This document shows positions 17,927-28,133 of a stretch of DNA of 64,000 bases, in pieces. A program made the position numbers and the translations under genes. Every line of letters begins with the position of its first letter. Positions within the stretch are counted from its first letter, which is position 1. The DNA comes from Leptolyngbya sp. NIES-2104 (lineage in GTDB: Bacteria; Cyanobacteriota; Cyanobacteriia; Leptolyngbyales; Leptolyngbyaceae). The stretch is from the NCBI RefSeq assembly GCF_001485215.1, contig NZ_BBWW01000003.1, forward strand, positions 186,001 through 250,000, given 5' to 3'. A model generated the notes under the pieces. That model was not told the origin of the DNA and did not search any database. It saw only the letters and a list, made by a program, of their open reading frames with translations.

Positions 17927-19963
17927 ATGTCCCTCAAAACCGTAACCTACAACGATCAGTTTCTTGACAAACTCAAAGCCCTGCGTAGTCAGAAGCCAAC
18001 CTCACCCGAAAACCCGCTGTTCGCTCAAGTTGAAAGCCGCGATCGCACCACTGATTCGATCGCGGCTTTCGCTCGACGAGTTGATAATATCGCCGCCAGT
18101 GGCTCTGGTGTCTCTTCTTTTGACTTAGAGCGTGTGTTAGGACGCAACGATCTTCTGCCCGTGAACTATCTACAAAAAGGGAGCCTTGCGGCTCGCGCCG
18201 TGTGCAGAATTTGGGTCGGAGATATCTTTGGGTCGAATGGCAGTTGGGGGACTGGTTTTCTAGTTTCTCCTCGGCTACTGATCACGAATCATCATGTGAT
18301 TCACTCGATCGATGAAGCAACTCGTGCATCGGTGCAGTTTAGCTATGAGATGGATATCAATGGCAGAATTCGCGATGGTAAGACTTTTCAGCTTAGCCCT
18401 CAAGAAGCTTTCGTTACGGACGCTGAGCTAGATTTTACGCTAGTTGCTGTGGCGGAACAATCAGAAGATCAGCAAGTTGCACTGAGCGACTACGGCTTTT
18501 TAAGGCTCGATCCGACGTTGCACAAAGTAGAACCCGAAGAATTTGTCACCGTGATTCAGCATCCGAATGGACAACCCAAGCAGATTGCAATTCGAGAAAA
18601 TAAAGTGCTGAAAATCGGTGATGCTCAAGATGCACTGCAAGATAATTTTCTCTGGTATGCCAGCGATACGGCTCCTGGTTCGTCTGGATCTCCGGTGCTG
18701 AATGATAACTGGCAGGTCGTTGCAGTCCATCATAAAAGTGTGGTCGAAAGCCGTACTCAAGATGGAGTTGAGGAAGTTCAACTAACAGGCGGTGAATGGG
18801 TCACAAGAGAAGCCGCAGAGAAACTGAGCGAAGATAAAATCAAATGGGTAGCGAATCAGGGAGTCCGCACCAGCAGAATTCTCGATCGCATCAGCAAAGA
18901 CCAATCTGATTTGAATGGTTCTGCCTCCGGTTTAATTCAAGCCTTGCTGCAAGATGCTAGAGGAATTCGAGTTTTTCCAGGAACAACGCCACGCGAAAGC
19001 GTTGTCAGTTCAACCCCTGATCCCCTTCAGGAGAGTGGTCTGAGCTTAGAGAAGCGCAAACAGCAGCGTTCTCAAACTAATCGCTCTGATGGTAGCATTC
19101 GCCCACTCAGCTACTATCAAGGACGCAAAGGCTATGATCCTAATTTTCTAGGCGTGAATGTTCCTTTACCAGAATTAACTCCAATAGCATTGGCATTTGG
19201 TCCAGTTGCTACGATCGCAGGAACGCAAGACAATGTTCTGCACTATACACACTTCTCGATCGTCATGTGTGAAACTCGCCGTTTAGCATTTGTGACGGCG
19301 GTGAATATCGATGGCAAGCAGTGGGTCGGATTAGAACGCGGAAAAGATGAATGGTTCTTTGATCCGCGTCTTCCTGAAGATTTTCAACTTGGTAATCGCT
19401 TTTATGGCAATGAAGCAGGTGGAAATTTCTTCGATCGTGGACATTTGGTGCGTCGGCAAGACCCAATCTGGGGTGAAGAGCGTGAAGCGAGACTTGCAAA
19501 CAGTGATACTTTTCACTTTACCAATTGCTCCCCTCAATACTTCGAGTTCAATCAATCGGCAGAATTGTGGCAGGGGTTAGAGAACTTTATTCTCACCAAC
19601 ACAGATCAAGAAGATCTGTTGGCAACGGTCTTTACGGGTCCAATCTTTCAGCAAAATGATGTGACTCACCGAGGAATTCAGGTTCCTCAATTTTTCTGGA
19701 AGATTGTTTTAGTCGTCGATCGAGCAAAAAAACTCTTTTCGAGTGCGTATGTGGTGAGTCAAGAGAAGTTTGTAGATCACATTCCATTCGAGCGGCTACC
19801 AGTTGGAGAATTTAATCACTTTCAAGTTCCTGTGGCTGAAATTGAAACGAGAACAGGCTTAAAGTTTGCGGATGCCGTTCGTCAAGCAGATGTCTACAAG
19901 GGGTCGCCAAAAGGTAAGGGACTCCGAGGATTCAGTGATATTGAGCATCCCCGCCGTGCTTAA
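17927..19963 (+). CDS. trypsin-like protease fused to NucA-type DNA/RNA nonspecific endonuclease
   Basis: 678 residues from ATG 17927, with GGAG 12 bases upstream; a TTG at 17888 is possible. Residues about 85-320 are a trypsin-like serine peptidase: GTGFLVSPRLLITNHHVIH (His), LDFTLVAV (Asp) and TAPGSSGSPVLND (Ser) form the triad. Residues about 410-670 are a beta-beta-alpha-metal nuclease: FDRGHLVRRQDP contains the DRGH active site, followed by ANSDTFHFTNCSPQ and the conserved Asn/Gln region. No signal peptide is obvious. The nuclease would supply nucleotides to the neighbouring phosphatases; the protease may process the nuclease or other secreted proteins. It lies 88 bp after the transporter gene on the same strand, so co-transcription is possible. 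Confidence 0.87.
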   Translation: MSLKTVTYNDQFLDKLKALRSQKPTSPENPLFAQVESRDRTTDSIAAFARRVDNIAASGSGVSSFDLERVLGRNDLLPVNYLQKGSLAARAVCRIWVGDIFGSNGSWGTGFLVSPRLLITNHHVIHSIDEATRASVQFSYEMDINGRIRDGKTFQLSPQEAFVTDAELDFTLVAVAEQSEDQQVALSDYGFLRLDPTLHKVEPEEFVTVIQHPNGQPKQIAIRENKVLKIGDAQDALQDNFLWYASDTAPGSSGSPVLNDNWQVVAVHHKSVVESRTQDGVEEVQLTGGEWVTREAAEKLSEDKIKWVANQGVRTSRILDRISKDQSDLNGSASGLIQALLQDARGIRVFPGTTPRESVVSSTPDPLQESGLSLEKRKQQRSQTNRSDGSIRPLSYYQGRKGYDPNFLGVNVPLPELTPIALAFGPVATIAGTQDNVLHYTHFSIVMCETRRLAFVTAVNIDGKQWVGLERGKDEWFFDPRLPEDFQLGNRFYGNEAGGNFFDRGHLVRRQDPIWGEEREARLANSDTFHFTNCSPQYFEFNQSAELWQGLENFILTNTDQEDLLATVFTGPIFQQNDVTHRGIQVPQFFWKIVLVVDRAKKLFSSAYVVSQEKFVDHIPFERLPVGEFNHFQVPVAEIETRTGLKFADAVRQADVYKGSPKGKGLRGFSDIEHPRRA

Positions 19964-20388
19964 TCATCAATTTCGTTGAGAAAGATTGCAGCGTTCAGCA
20001 AACGAGGCTTTATTCTTCTCTTCATGATTAATACGATCGTACAGAGCTTTCATTAACTCATTCAATCAACATACAAATATTTAGTGTTGCTGTGATCCAG
20101 AAAACATGAGTTCCACAGAAAGTTGATGTTAGAGTGCTGTCGGTAAGTCTCAGTACATTCTAGGATAAGCGTCAAGCCATTGAGCGCAAGTTTTAGAAAG
20201 CAACCTTCTAGAGAATTTTTCACACCCTTTCTTCAAGAAGGGCTGAGGTTTGTTATGCCTTTTTGGGCTTTGTGCGATTCCGCTCTTTATCGATCGCGAT
20301 TCACTCGTTTGACTAACTTAACTTGATCACAGTCCGTTTCTTCTAGACAGCAAGAAAGCCTCCGTTCTGTCATTCACCTGTAAAAGTT
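19964..20388. other. intergenic region upstream of EEP/phytase gene
   Basis: 425 bases. A single good Pho-like octamer (CTTAACTT, 20317-20324) occurs 65 bp before the next gene, but no second unit lies at an 11- or 22-bp step. No small gene or RNA was recognised. Confidence 0.4.
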
Positions 20389-23300
20389 ATGTCTGAAACT
20401 GTTCGTTTTTCCCAATTCAATGCGTCGCTCAATCGTGCCGCAGAGGGTCAAATCATTCATGATTTCTCTGACCCTGTGATTTCTGATAGTCGAGGCACAT
20501 CTACGCCGCAAGCGGTGAGAATTCAGCAGGCAAAAACAGTCGCAGAGATTATTCAGCGCACAAACCCTGATGTACTGCTGATTAATGAATTTGATTTCTT
20601 TACCCCTGATCCAGAACGAGCAGTCGAACTTTTTCAGCAGAACTTTCTATCAGTTTCTCAAAGTGATGCAGCTCCGGTTAATTATCCCTACTTTTACATT
20701 GCGCCTTCTAATACAGGAATTCCGACCGGATTTGACTTGAACAATAATGGTGCTGCTGTAACCACGATCGTCGATGGGGTCGGTGCGTCAGGGTACGGGG
20801 ATGATGCGTTTGGATTTGGAAATTTCCCTGGACAGTTCGGCATGGTGTTGCTGTCGAAGTACCCGATCGACGCGGAGAATGTCCGCACGTTCCAAACGTT
20901 TCTCTGGAAAGATATGCCAGGAAACTTGCTGACCAATGATCCGACCGTAGATAACCCGGATACGACCGTTAAAGAAAATCTTACTGAGTTCTACACACCA
21001 GAAGAACAGGCGATTCTACGTCTTTCTTCTAAGAGTCATTGGGATGTGCCGATTTTGATCGAGGGTCGAACCGTTCATGTTCTCGCAAGCCATCCGACTC
21101 CTCCGGTGTTTGATGGACCCGAAGACCGGAACGGCAAGCGGAACTATGATGAGATTCGCTTTTGGGCAGATTATGTGAGCGCGGGACAGAGTGACTATAT
21201 CTATGATGATCAAGGCAGAACTGGAGGATTGCAGACAGGTTCTAGCTTTGTGATTATGGGTGACCAAAATGCCGAAGCTTACGATGGCGATGCGTTTCGA
21301 GTGGGCGATCGCAATGCAATTCTGCAACTGTTGCAAAATCCTAATATCAATACAAATTTTATTCCGACAAGTCCCGGTGCTGTGCAACAGGCAACACTCC
21401 AGGGGCAAAGTAACCTGACTCAGCGCGGGAATCCCGCCTTTGATACCGCAGACTTTGCTGATGGTTCTCCGGGAAATCTGCGGGCGGATTATGTGTTGCC
21501 TTCGGGTGATTTGTCGATCGTTAACTCAGGTGTATTTTGGACGCTAGACACTGCTCCGCTCTTTCCGCTAGTGGGAACGTTCAATCCTGCACTATGGAAT
21601 GGGTTTCCCAGTTCTGATCATCGGCAGGTCTTTGTCGATGTGCAAATCGGTGCAATTTCAACCGGAAGCACTGGGATTGAAATTGAATTCGCAGGGCAAG
21701 ACATTTTTCCCACTGGATTTACACCGTCTGGAGCCGCAGGCAGTATTAACGGCACTCCGGTAGCTGTGGGTGGACTTTCTGGAATCGTCTACGATGCGGA
21801 AAACAATCAATACTATGCGATTTCTGACGATCGCTCTTCAAACGCCCGCTTCTACACTGCCACGATCGATCTGAAAGATGGCAAACTCGATCGCGGCAAT
21901 GTCAATTTTACAAATGTCACTCAACTAAAGGATGCGAACGGTAATCCCTTTGCAGCAAATTCGCTCGATCCAGAAGGCATTGCTTTTACTAAAAACGCGA
22001 CGGTATTTATCTCTTCTGAAGGTGAGGTCAGCGCCAATCGAGTGCTGAATCCCTTTGTCAATGAGTTCAATCTCACAACCGGACAACAAATTCGCGCCCT
22101 GCCGATTCCCGCGAAGTTCCTACCTGTGATTCAAGACACGAATGGAAATGGGCAATTAGATGCTGGAGAAATTCAATTGTCTGGGGTGCGGAACAATCTG
22201 GCATTCGAGAGCTTGACGATTACGCCGGATCAGACCTTTCTGTTCACCGCGACCGAGAATGCTTTGGTGCAAGATGGTTCTGTTGCCTCGTTAACAACTG
22301 GAAGCCGCAATCGGATTGTGCAATACAATCTCATCAGCGGACAACCTGAAAAAGAATATCTTTACATCACTGATCCGGTTGCCTTGTCGCCCAATCCAGA
22401 GAACGGTTTCGCGACCAATGGTTTAGTCGATCTGTTAGCGATCGACGATCGAGGAACGTTTCTAGCTTTAGAGCGATCGTTTTCCACAGGTGCAGTTGGA
22501 ACTCCTGGCAACACAGGCAATACGATCAAACTCTATGAAATTGGTCTCCAAGGTGCAACCGATATTAGTTTTTACGACTCGCTCAACACCCTCAGCCCAG
22601 CACTTCTAGAACAGATTCAACCTGTCCAGAAGCGATTGCTGCTCAACTTTGATGATTTAGAACTTGCGACCGGAACTGACAACATTGAAGGCATTAGTTT
22701 TGGTCCTCGGTTGCCGGATGGTCGTCGATCGCTCATTGTGACGAGCGACAATAATTTCAGTCCAACTCAGTTTACTCAAATCATTGCTTTGGATGCTGAG
22801 ATTGTTCCGACAGTTTCGCCCACTGTGGAAACTCGCCCCGATCTGCTTGATGACGAAATCCAAGAGTCGGATGCGGATGATCCCGCTATCTATGTAAATG
22901 CGATCGATGCTGGAAAGAGTTTAGTTGTGACTGCGGTGAAAAATGGGGGATTGCGAGTGTATGACTTGGGTGGCGCTCTCGTGCAATCGATCAATCCGGG
23001 GAACATCCGCTACAACAATGTGGATCTGCAATACAACTTCGAGCTAGGTGGAGTGAAAACTGATATTGCGATCGCAACCGATCGGAACAACGACAAGTTA
23101 GCGATCTTCAAAATTAATCCGAATGCAACCAATGGTCAGTATCTAGAAGACATCACAGATAGCAGCATTGGAACATTGTTTCAGTCTGAACCGTTTGCGC
23201 CGCCTTACTCGCCAGATGAGCGTAGTGCTTACGGAATCGCTGTGTATCGCAGTCCGGTGAGCAATAATTCATTTGTGTTTGTCAATCGTCGCGAAACCGG

Positions 23301-24408
23301 AGATGTGGCACAGTACAAGCTTATCGATCGAGGAAATGGCACAATTGGAATCGATCGCGTTCGCAACTTTACGGTTCCTGCCCCCGCTGATGTTGATCCC
23401 CAACTCGAAGGCATGGTCGTAGACCAAGAAACGGGTTTTCTCTACATCGGTCAGGAGAATGTCGGTATCTGGAAGTATGAAGCCGAACCGAATGGAGCCA
23501 ACACCGGAATTCTGATTGATACAGTTAAGGAACTCGGTGGGGCGAACCTAACCGATGATGTCGAAGGACTCACAATTTACTACGGCAAAAATGGAACAGG
23601 CTATCTGCTCTCTTCTAGCCAAGGGGACAATACTTTCGCAGTTTACACTCGTGATGGCTTTAATCAGTTCCTTGAACGGTTTGCTGTTGGGGCGAACGGC
23701 AGTATCGACAGTGTGCAGGAATCTGATGGAGCCGATGTGATCAATCTACCGCTTGGCGCTAACTTTCCTTTTGGCTTGTTTGTCACTCAGGATGGTTCTA
23801 ACGATCCGGCTGTGCTAGTCGAAGATGATGGCGAACTAGAAAACATTAACTCTAACTTTAAGTTCGTACCTTGGGAGAATATTGCCAACAGTTTTCCGAA
23901 TCCACTAGAGATTGATACAACGAGCTTTAATCCTCGCGCTCCGCAAGTCGAGTCACTAAACGGAATTGCAAGCGGTGATACAACTCAGCATTCAACCGTA
24001 CTACTTGCCAGCAGCAATTTTAGAGGCACTGTTACTTTTGAATATTCCACTTCAGCAGACTTCAGCACGATCGCAGGCACAAAAACTGCCACGATCGCTG
24101 ATCCCTATCTACCCGTCAAAGTTGATCTATCTGATTTGCATCCTGAAACTTCTTACTTTTACCGCGTCACTGATGTTGCAGGCGATCGAGCAATCGGACA
24201 GTTCAAGACAGCAAACTCTGTAGGAACTCGATCTGGTTTTACCGTTGAAGTGACGAGCGGACTCGCTTCGAGCGAGAAAACCAGCATTGCATCCTCTAGT
24301 GGACTGTTATCGAACAATGCTTTGATTCGTGCAGCAAACAGCAATGATCTCTTTGCTAGTGCCTCCGATGCACGACCAACGCTTACAAGTAGCCCGCTTA
24401 CCATCTAA
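20389..24408 (+). CDS. EEP phosphodiesterase + phytase-like propeller + 3-phytase propeller + orphan PhoD N-domain
   Basis: 1339 residues, no signal peptide. Residues 1-425 are an endonuclease/exonuclease/phosphatase domain (FSQFNASLNR, LLINEFDFF, VLASHPTPP, IMGDQNAEA, SSDHRQVF). Residues about 434-810 are an 'esterase-like activity of phytase' module (GLSGIVYDAENNQYYAISDD, LDPEGIAF). Residues about 815-1175 are a beta-propeller 3-phytase (DADDPAIYVN, GIAVYRSP, LEGMVVDQETGFLYIGQE, DDVEGLTIYYG). Residues about 1182-1280 match the Fn3-like N-terminal domain of PhoD phosphatases (GIASGDTTQHS, FEYSTSADFS, HPETSYFYRV), but the PhoD catalytic domain is absent and the protein ends after a serine-rich tail. 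Likely secreted; it would attack organic phosphate esters including phytate. Assignments are from motif reading. Confidence 0.82.
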   Translation: MSETVRFSQFNASLNRAAEGQIIHDFSDPVISDSRGTSTPQAVRIQQAKTVAEIIQRTNPDVLLINEFDFFTPDPERAVELFQQNFLSVSQSDAAPVNYPYFYIAPSNTGIPTGFDLNNNGAAVTTIVDGVGASGYGDDAFGFGNFPGQFGMVLLSKYPIDAENVRTFQTFLWKDMPGNLLTNDPTVDNPDTTVKENLTEFYTPEEQAILRLSSKSHWDVPILIEGRTVHVLASHPTPPVFDGPEDRNGKRNYDEIRFWADYVSAGQSDYIYDDQGRTGGLQTGSSFVIMGDQNAEAYDGDAFRVGDRNAILQLLQNPNINTNFIPTSPGAVQQATLQGQSNLTQRGNPAFDTADFADGSPGNLRADYVLPSGDLSIVNSGVFWTLDTAPLFPLVGTFNPALWNGFPSSDHRQVFVDVQIGAISTGSTGIEIEFAGQDIFPTGFTPSGAAGSINGTPVAVGGLSGIVYDAENNQYYAISDDRSSNARFYTATIDLKDGKLDRGNVNFTNVTQLKDANGNPFAANSLDPEGIAFTKNATVFISSEGEVSANRVLNPFVNEFNLTTGQQIRALPIPAKFLPVIQDTNGNGQLDAGEIQLSGVRNNLAFESLTITPDQTFLFTATENALVQDGSVASLTTGSRNRIVQYNLISGQPEKEYLYITDPVALSPNPENGFATNGLVDLLAIDDRGTFLALERSFSTGAVGTPGNTGNTIKLYEIGLQGATDISFYDSLNTLSPALLEQIQPVQKRLLLNFDDLELATGTDNIEGISFGPRLPDGRRSLIVTSDNNFSPTQFTQIIALDAEIVPTVSPTVETRPDLLDDEIQESDADDPAIYVNAIDAGKSLVVTAVKNGGLRVYDLGGALVQSINPGNIRYNNVDLQYNFELGGVKTDIAIATDRNNDKLAIFKINPNATNGQYLEDITDSSIGTLFQSEPFAPPYSPDERSAYGIAVYRSPVSNNSFVFVNRRETGDVAQYKLIDRGNGTIGIDRVRNFTVPAPADVDPQLEGMVVDQETGFLYIGQENVGIWKYEAEPNGANTGILIDTVKELGGANLTDDVEGLTIYYGKNGTGYLLSSSQGDNTFAVYTRDGFNQFLERFAVGANGSIDSVQESDGADVINLPLGANFPFGLFVTQDGSNDPAVLVEDDGELENINSNFKFVPWENIANSFPNPLEIDTTSFNPRAPQVESLNGIASGDTTQHSTVLLASSNFRGTVTFEYSTSADFSTIAGTKTATIADPYLPVKVDLSDLHPETSYFYRVTDVAGDRAIGQFKTANSVGTRSGFTVEVTSGLASSEKTSIASSSGLLSNNALIRAANSNDLFASASDARPTLTSSPLTI

Positions 24409-24485
24409 GTAGACTGCGATCGCTCACCACGAGTAATCAAGCTTCTCCTATCTATCACAAACATTCACTGCTCATCTACCAAACT

Positions 24486-27400
24486 ATGGCAACCACAATT
24501 CTAAAAGGCTTTGCATCGATTCCTGCTGATACCTTTGCTCCGGGTCCTGATTCGGGTCAGGGTATTTCGGCAAACGGACGCACCGGACTCTTTCCTGGAC
24601 AACCTGTGCAAGGATTTAGTGGCGTTCAATTTGCGACTCCGACAACGTTCTGGTTTATGCCCGACAACGGTTACGGGGCGAAGAACAACAGTGCTGATTT
24701 TCTGTTGCGCGTGTATCCAGTTGATCCGAACTTTCGAGGTGAAAACGGCGATGGCACAGTTAGCATTAACTTTGACAACCTGATTCAACTCGCTGATCCG
24801 CATCGTCGAATTCCCTTCGAGATTGTGAATGATGAAACCAGTGAGCGCCTGCTGACTGGAGCCGATTTCGATATCGAAGCGTTTGTGATAGCTAAAGATG
24901 GTTCACTCTGGTTTGGAGAAGAATTTGGTCCCTTTGTGTTTAACACCAATCCCACTGGCGAAGTTCTGAGCGCACCTGTGGCAACTCCAAACTACTTCAA
25001 CATCCCCACGCTCAACGGAGAAGCACCGCTAGTCATCGGACATCGGGGAGCGAGTGGAGAACTGCCAGAACACACGATCGAAGCCTATCGATTAGCTATT
25101 CTGCGCGGTGCAGACTTCATTGAACCTGATCTCGTTTCGACCAAAGATGGGGTGTTGATTGCCCGTCATGAACCAACACTAGGCACAACAACTGATGTAG
25201 CGAACCGTCCCGAATTTGCCGATCGTCGGCGCAGCGGCACGATCGATGGTGTCCTCTACGAAAACGAATTTTTCGCTTCTGACTTCACGCTAGAAGAAAT
25301 CAAGACTTTAAGAGCAATCATGCCTCAGAGCTACCGCACTCAGGTTTTTAACGAAGTGTTCGAGATTCCGACGCTCGAAGACGTGATTAACTTAGTGAAG
25401 CAGGTCGAAGCGGAAACGGGCAAGAAGATTGGAATTTACCCAGAAACCAAGCATCCAACCTATCATGATCAACTCGGTCTGTCGTTAGAAGAACCGTTGT
25501 TAGAAACCTTGGAGCGTACAGGCTTTACCAATCCAAGCCGCGTCTTTATTCAGTCGTTTGAAGTAAGCAATCTTAAAGAACTGAACACCAAAACGGACAT
25601 TCCTTTGGTGCAATTGCTCGATGCTTTTGATGTAGATTACACAACAGGTTCTCTGTTGTATCAGGATGCGAATGCTCGTCCGTTCGATTTCACCATCACT
25701 GCGGACACTCGCACCTATGCTGATCTGCAAACTCCCGCAGGTTTAGCAGAAATTGCAACTTACGCCGATGGGATTGGTCCCTGGAAGCGGATGATCGTCT
25801 CTGTGAAAAATGTAGACAATAACAATGATGGTCAGCCCGATGATTTGAACAATGATGGCGTGATCAACGATGCCGATCGCATTACGCTTGAGCCGTCTAG
25901 CTTAATCGGGGATGCTCACCAGCAGGGTTTATTCGTCCATGCTTACACCTTCCGCAACGAAGATCGCTTCTTGGCATCTAACTATAACAACAATCCTGAA
26001 CTCGAATATCGCCAGTTTATTCAACTAGGAGTTGATGGCTTTTTTACTGATTTTCCTGGCACTGGGGATCTTGTTCGCGATCAGATTACAGGCGAGTTTG
26101 TTCGTTCTCCGCAAAATCCAGAGGTTCTGAGCAAACCTGAATTTAACACGCTGAACGGTCAAACTCCGCTCGTCTTGGGACATCGGGGAGCCAGCGGCGA
26201 TCGTCCAGAACATACCCTCACAGCTTATAAAAAAGCGATCGCTGACGGAGCCGATTTCATTGAGCCAGATCTGGTGGTCACGAAAGATGGGGTATTGATT
26301 GCCCGTCACGAACCGATGTTAGGTGTGGTGCAATTGAATGCAGATGGCACAATCCGACGTGATGCAAACGGCAATCCGGTGTTGAACACAACCGACACCA
26401 GCACCGATGTTTACCTGCGTCCCGAATTTGTCGATCGATTAACTGTGAAACGGCTCGATGGCAATCTCGTTGGCGGTTGGTTTGCTGAAGATTTTACCCT
26501 CGCAGAAGTGAAGCAATTGAATGCGATCGAACGTCTTCCCGCCCTTAGAAGCACTGCTTTCGACCAAGATGGCTTGAAAGTACCAACGCTGGCAGAAGTC
26601 ATCGAGCTAGTCAAGCAAGTTGAAGCAGACACCGGACGCAAGATCGGCATCTATCCAGAAACGAAGCACCCAACCTTCTTTCTAGATCAAGGGTTTAATA
26701 CAAGCCAACTGCTAATCGATACGCTCCAGTCAACTAGCTTCACTGATCCAAGTCGCATCTTTATTCAGTCGTTTGAGGTCGGTAATCTGAAGGCACTCAA
26801 CGAGACTATCATGCCTGCTGCGGATGTGGACATTCCTTTGATTCAACTGTTTGGCAGTGCTGGGCGACCTTACGATTTTGTTGTTAGCGGTGACACTCGC
26901 ACCTACACCGATTTATCGACTCCAACAGGTTTAGCCGAGATTGCGACTTATGCGGCTGGCATTGGTCCCAATAAGCAGCGGATTGTTCCTCTATCGACCG
27001 TCGATCGAGATAACAATGGTCAAGCGGATGACTTGAACGGCGATAGCATCATTAGTGATGGCGATCGCATCACAGGCACTCCGACAACTCTAATCGACGA
27101 TGCTCATCAGGCTGGATTGTTTGTTCATGTCTACACGCTGCGAAACGAGCCTTTCTTTCTACCGACTAGCTACAACGGCGATCCGACTGCGGAATATCGT
27201 CAGTTCATTGATTTGGGAGTTGATGGCTTCTTCACCGACTTTTCTCGTACCGGACGTTCTGTGATTGTTAACGACTATCTAGCAGGGACTGGGTATGCAA
27301 ATCCTAACGGCAACCTCAATACGCCTTACCTGAGCGATCCGAATCAGCCCTATTATGGTGACTTGATTGTGGCGAACCTCAACCGCTCTCAGGGCTTCGA

Positions 27401-28133
27401 GGGCATTGCAATCAATCCCGACAAGAGCCGCATCTATCCCTTACTCGAAGGAACAGTCGTCGGAGATCCAGCGGGTACATTGCGGATTCATGAATTTGAC
27501 TCATCAGGTAGTGAGTTTCTCGGCTTGCTCGGCTACTACAAGCTAGACAATCCCAGCAATGCGATCGGGGATTTAGCAGTGGTTAATGAAAATGAGTACC
27601 TTGTGATTGAGCGGGATAATGGTCAGGCTGCTGGCGCACAGTTCAAGAAGGTCTTCAAGCTCGACTTCTCTAAACAAGATGCAAATGGCTTCGTTGACAA
27701 GGTGGAAGTTGCCAATCTATTGAACATCCAAGACCCGAACGATCTAAGCGGTGACGGAGATACTATCTACCGAATGCCCTTTCAGACGATCGAAGATCTG
27801 CTCGTGATCGATGAAAAGACAATCTTGGTTGCCAATGACAACAACTATCCTTTCTCGGTGGGTCGTCCTCCTGCGATCGATAACACTGAGATCGTTCTCC
27901 TAGAACTTGACCAGCCCCTAAATCTCGATTCGCGGGTCGGTGCAGCCGGATTTGATCGTGAGCCAGCGATCGCTGGCTCTGGTGGACTAACTTTTGGACG
28001 GTCACTGTTGCAAAACCGAGGTGCGACTGTCGATAGTCCTTTAGTTCGTGCAATAAGTAGCAGTGAATTACTTACGACGTTATCAAACGTTCAGACAGGC
28101 TCGATGACCAGCGCGAACTTGCTTATCGCATAA
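24486..28133 (+). CDS. tandem glycerophosphodiester phosphodiesterase nested in a phytase-like propeller
   Basis: 1215 residues, starting 77 bp after the preceding gene on the same strand. Residues 1-175 are the first half of an 'esterase-like activity of phytase' module (GFSGVQFATPTTFWFMPDNG, FDIEAFVIAKDGSLWFGEEF). Two GDPD TIM-barrel domains follow, at about 180-530 and 560-920. Each opens with the catalytic block (VIGHRGASG and VLGHRGASG), then GADFIEPDLV and GVLIARHEP, so catalytic His and metal-binding Glu/Asp are present in both. Residues about 925-1160 resume the phytase-like module (NRSQGFEGIAINPDKSRIYP, NEYLVIERDNG). The enzyme should cleave glycerophosphodiesters from phospholipid breakdown. 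The serine-rich C-terminus resembles that of the upstream protein, suggesting a shared secretion route. Confidence 0.85.
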   Translation: MATTILKGFASIPADTFAPGPDSGQGISANGRTGLFPGQPVQGFSGVQFATPTTFWFMPDNGYGAKNNSADFLLRVYPVDPNFRGENGDGTVSINFDNLIQLADPHRRIPFEIVNDETSERLLTGADFDIEAFVIAKDGSLWFGEEFGPFVFNTNPTGEVLSAPVATPNYFNIPTLNGEAPLVIGHRGASGELPEHTIEAYRLAILRGADFIEPDLVSTKDGVLIARHEPTLGTTTDVANRPEFADRRRSGTIDGVLYENEFFASDFTLEEIKTLRAIMPQSYRTQVFNEVFEIPTLEDVINLVKQVEAETGKKIGIYPETKHPTYHDQLGLSLEEPLLETLERTGFTNPSRVFIQSFEVSNLKELNTKTDIPLVQLLDAFDVDYTTGSLLYQDANARPFDFTITADTRTYADLQTPAGLAEIATYADGIGPWKRMIVSVKNVDNNNDGQPDDLNNDGVINDADRITLEPSSLIGDAHQQGLFVHAYTFRNEDRFLASNYNNNPELEYRQFIQLGVDGFFTDFPGTGDLVRDQITGEFVRSPQNPEVLSKPEFNTLNGQTPLVLGHRGASGDRPEHTLTAYKKAIADGADFIEPDLVVTKDGVLIARHEPMLGVVQLNADGTIRRDANGNPVLNTTDTSTDVYLRPEFVDRLTVKRLDGNLVGGWFAEDFTLAEVKQLNAIERLPALRSTAFDQDGLKVPTLAEVIELVKQVEADTGRKIGIYPETKHPTFFLDQGFNTSQLLIDTLQSTSFTDPSRIFIQSFEVGNLKALNETIMPAADVDIPLIQLFGSAGRPYDFVVSGDTRTYTDLSTPTGLAEIATYAAGIGPNKQRIVPLSTVDRDNNGQADDLNGDSIISDGDRITGTPTTLIDDAHQAGLFVHVYTLRNEPFFLPTSYNGDPTAEYRQFIDLGVDGFFTDFSRTGRSVIVNDYLAGTGYANPNGNLNTPYLSDPNQPYYGDLIVANLNRSQGFEGIAINPDKSRIYPLLEGTVVGDPAGTLRIHEFDSSGSEFLGLLGYYKLDNPSNAIGDLAVVNENEYLVIERDNGQAAGAQFKKVFKLDFSKQDANGFVDKVEVANLLNIQDPNDLSGDGDTIYRMPFQTIEDLLVIDEKTILVANDNNYPFSVGRPPAIDNTEIVLLELDQPLNLDSRVGAAGFDREPAIAGSGGLTFGRSLLQNRGATVDSPLVRAISSSELLTTLSNVQTGSMTSANLLIA

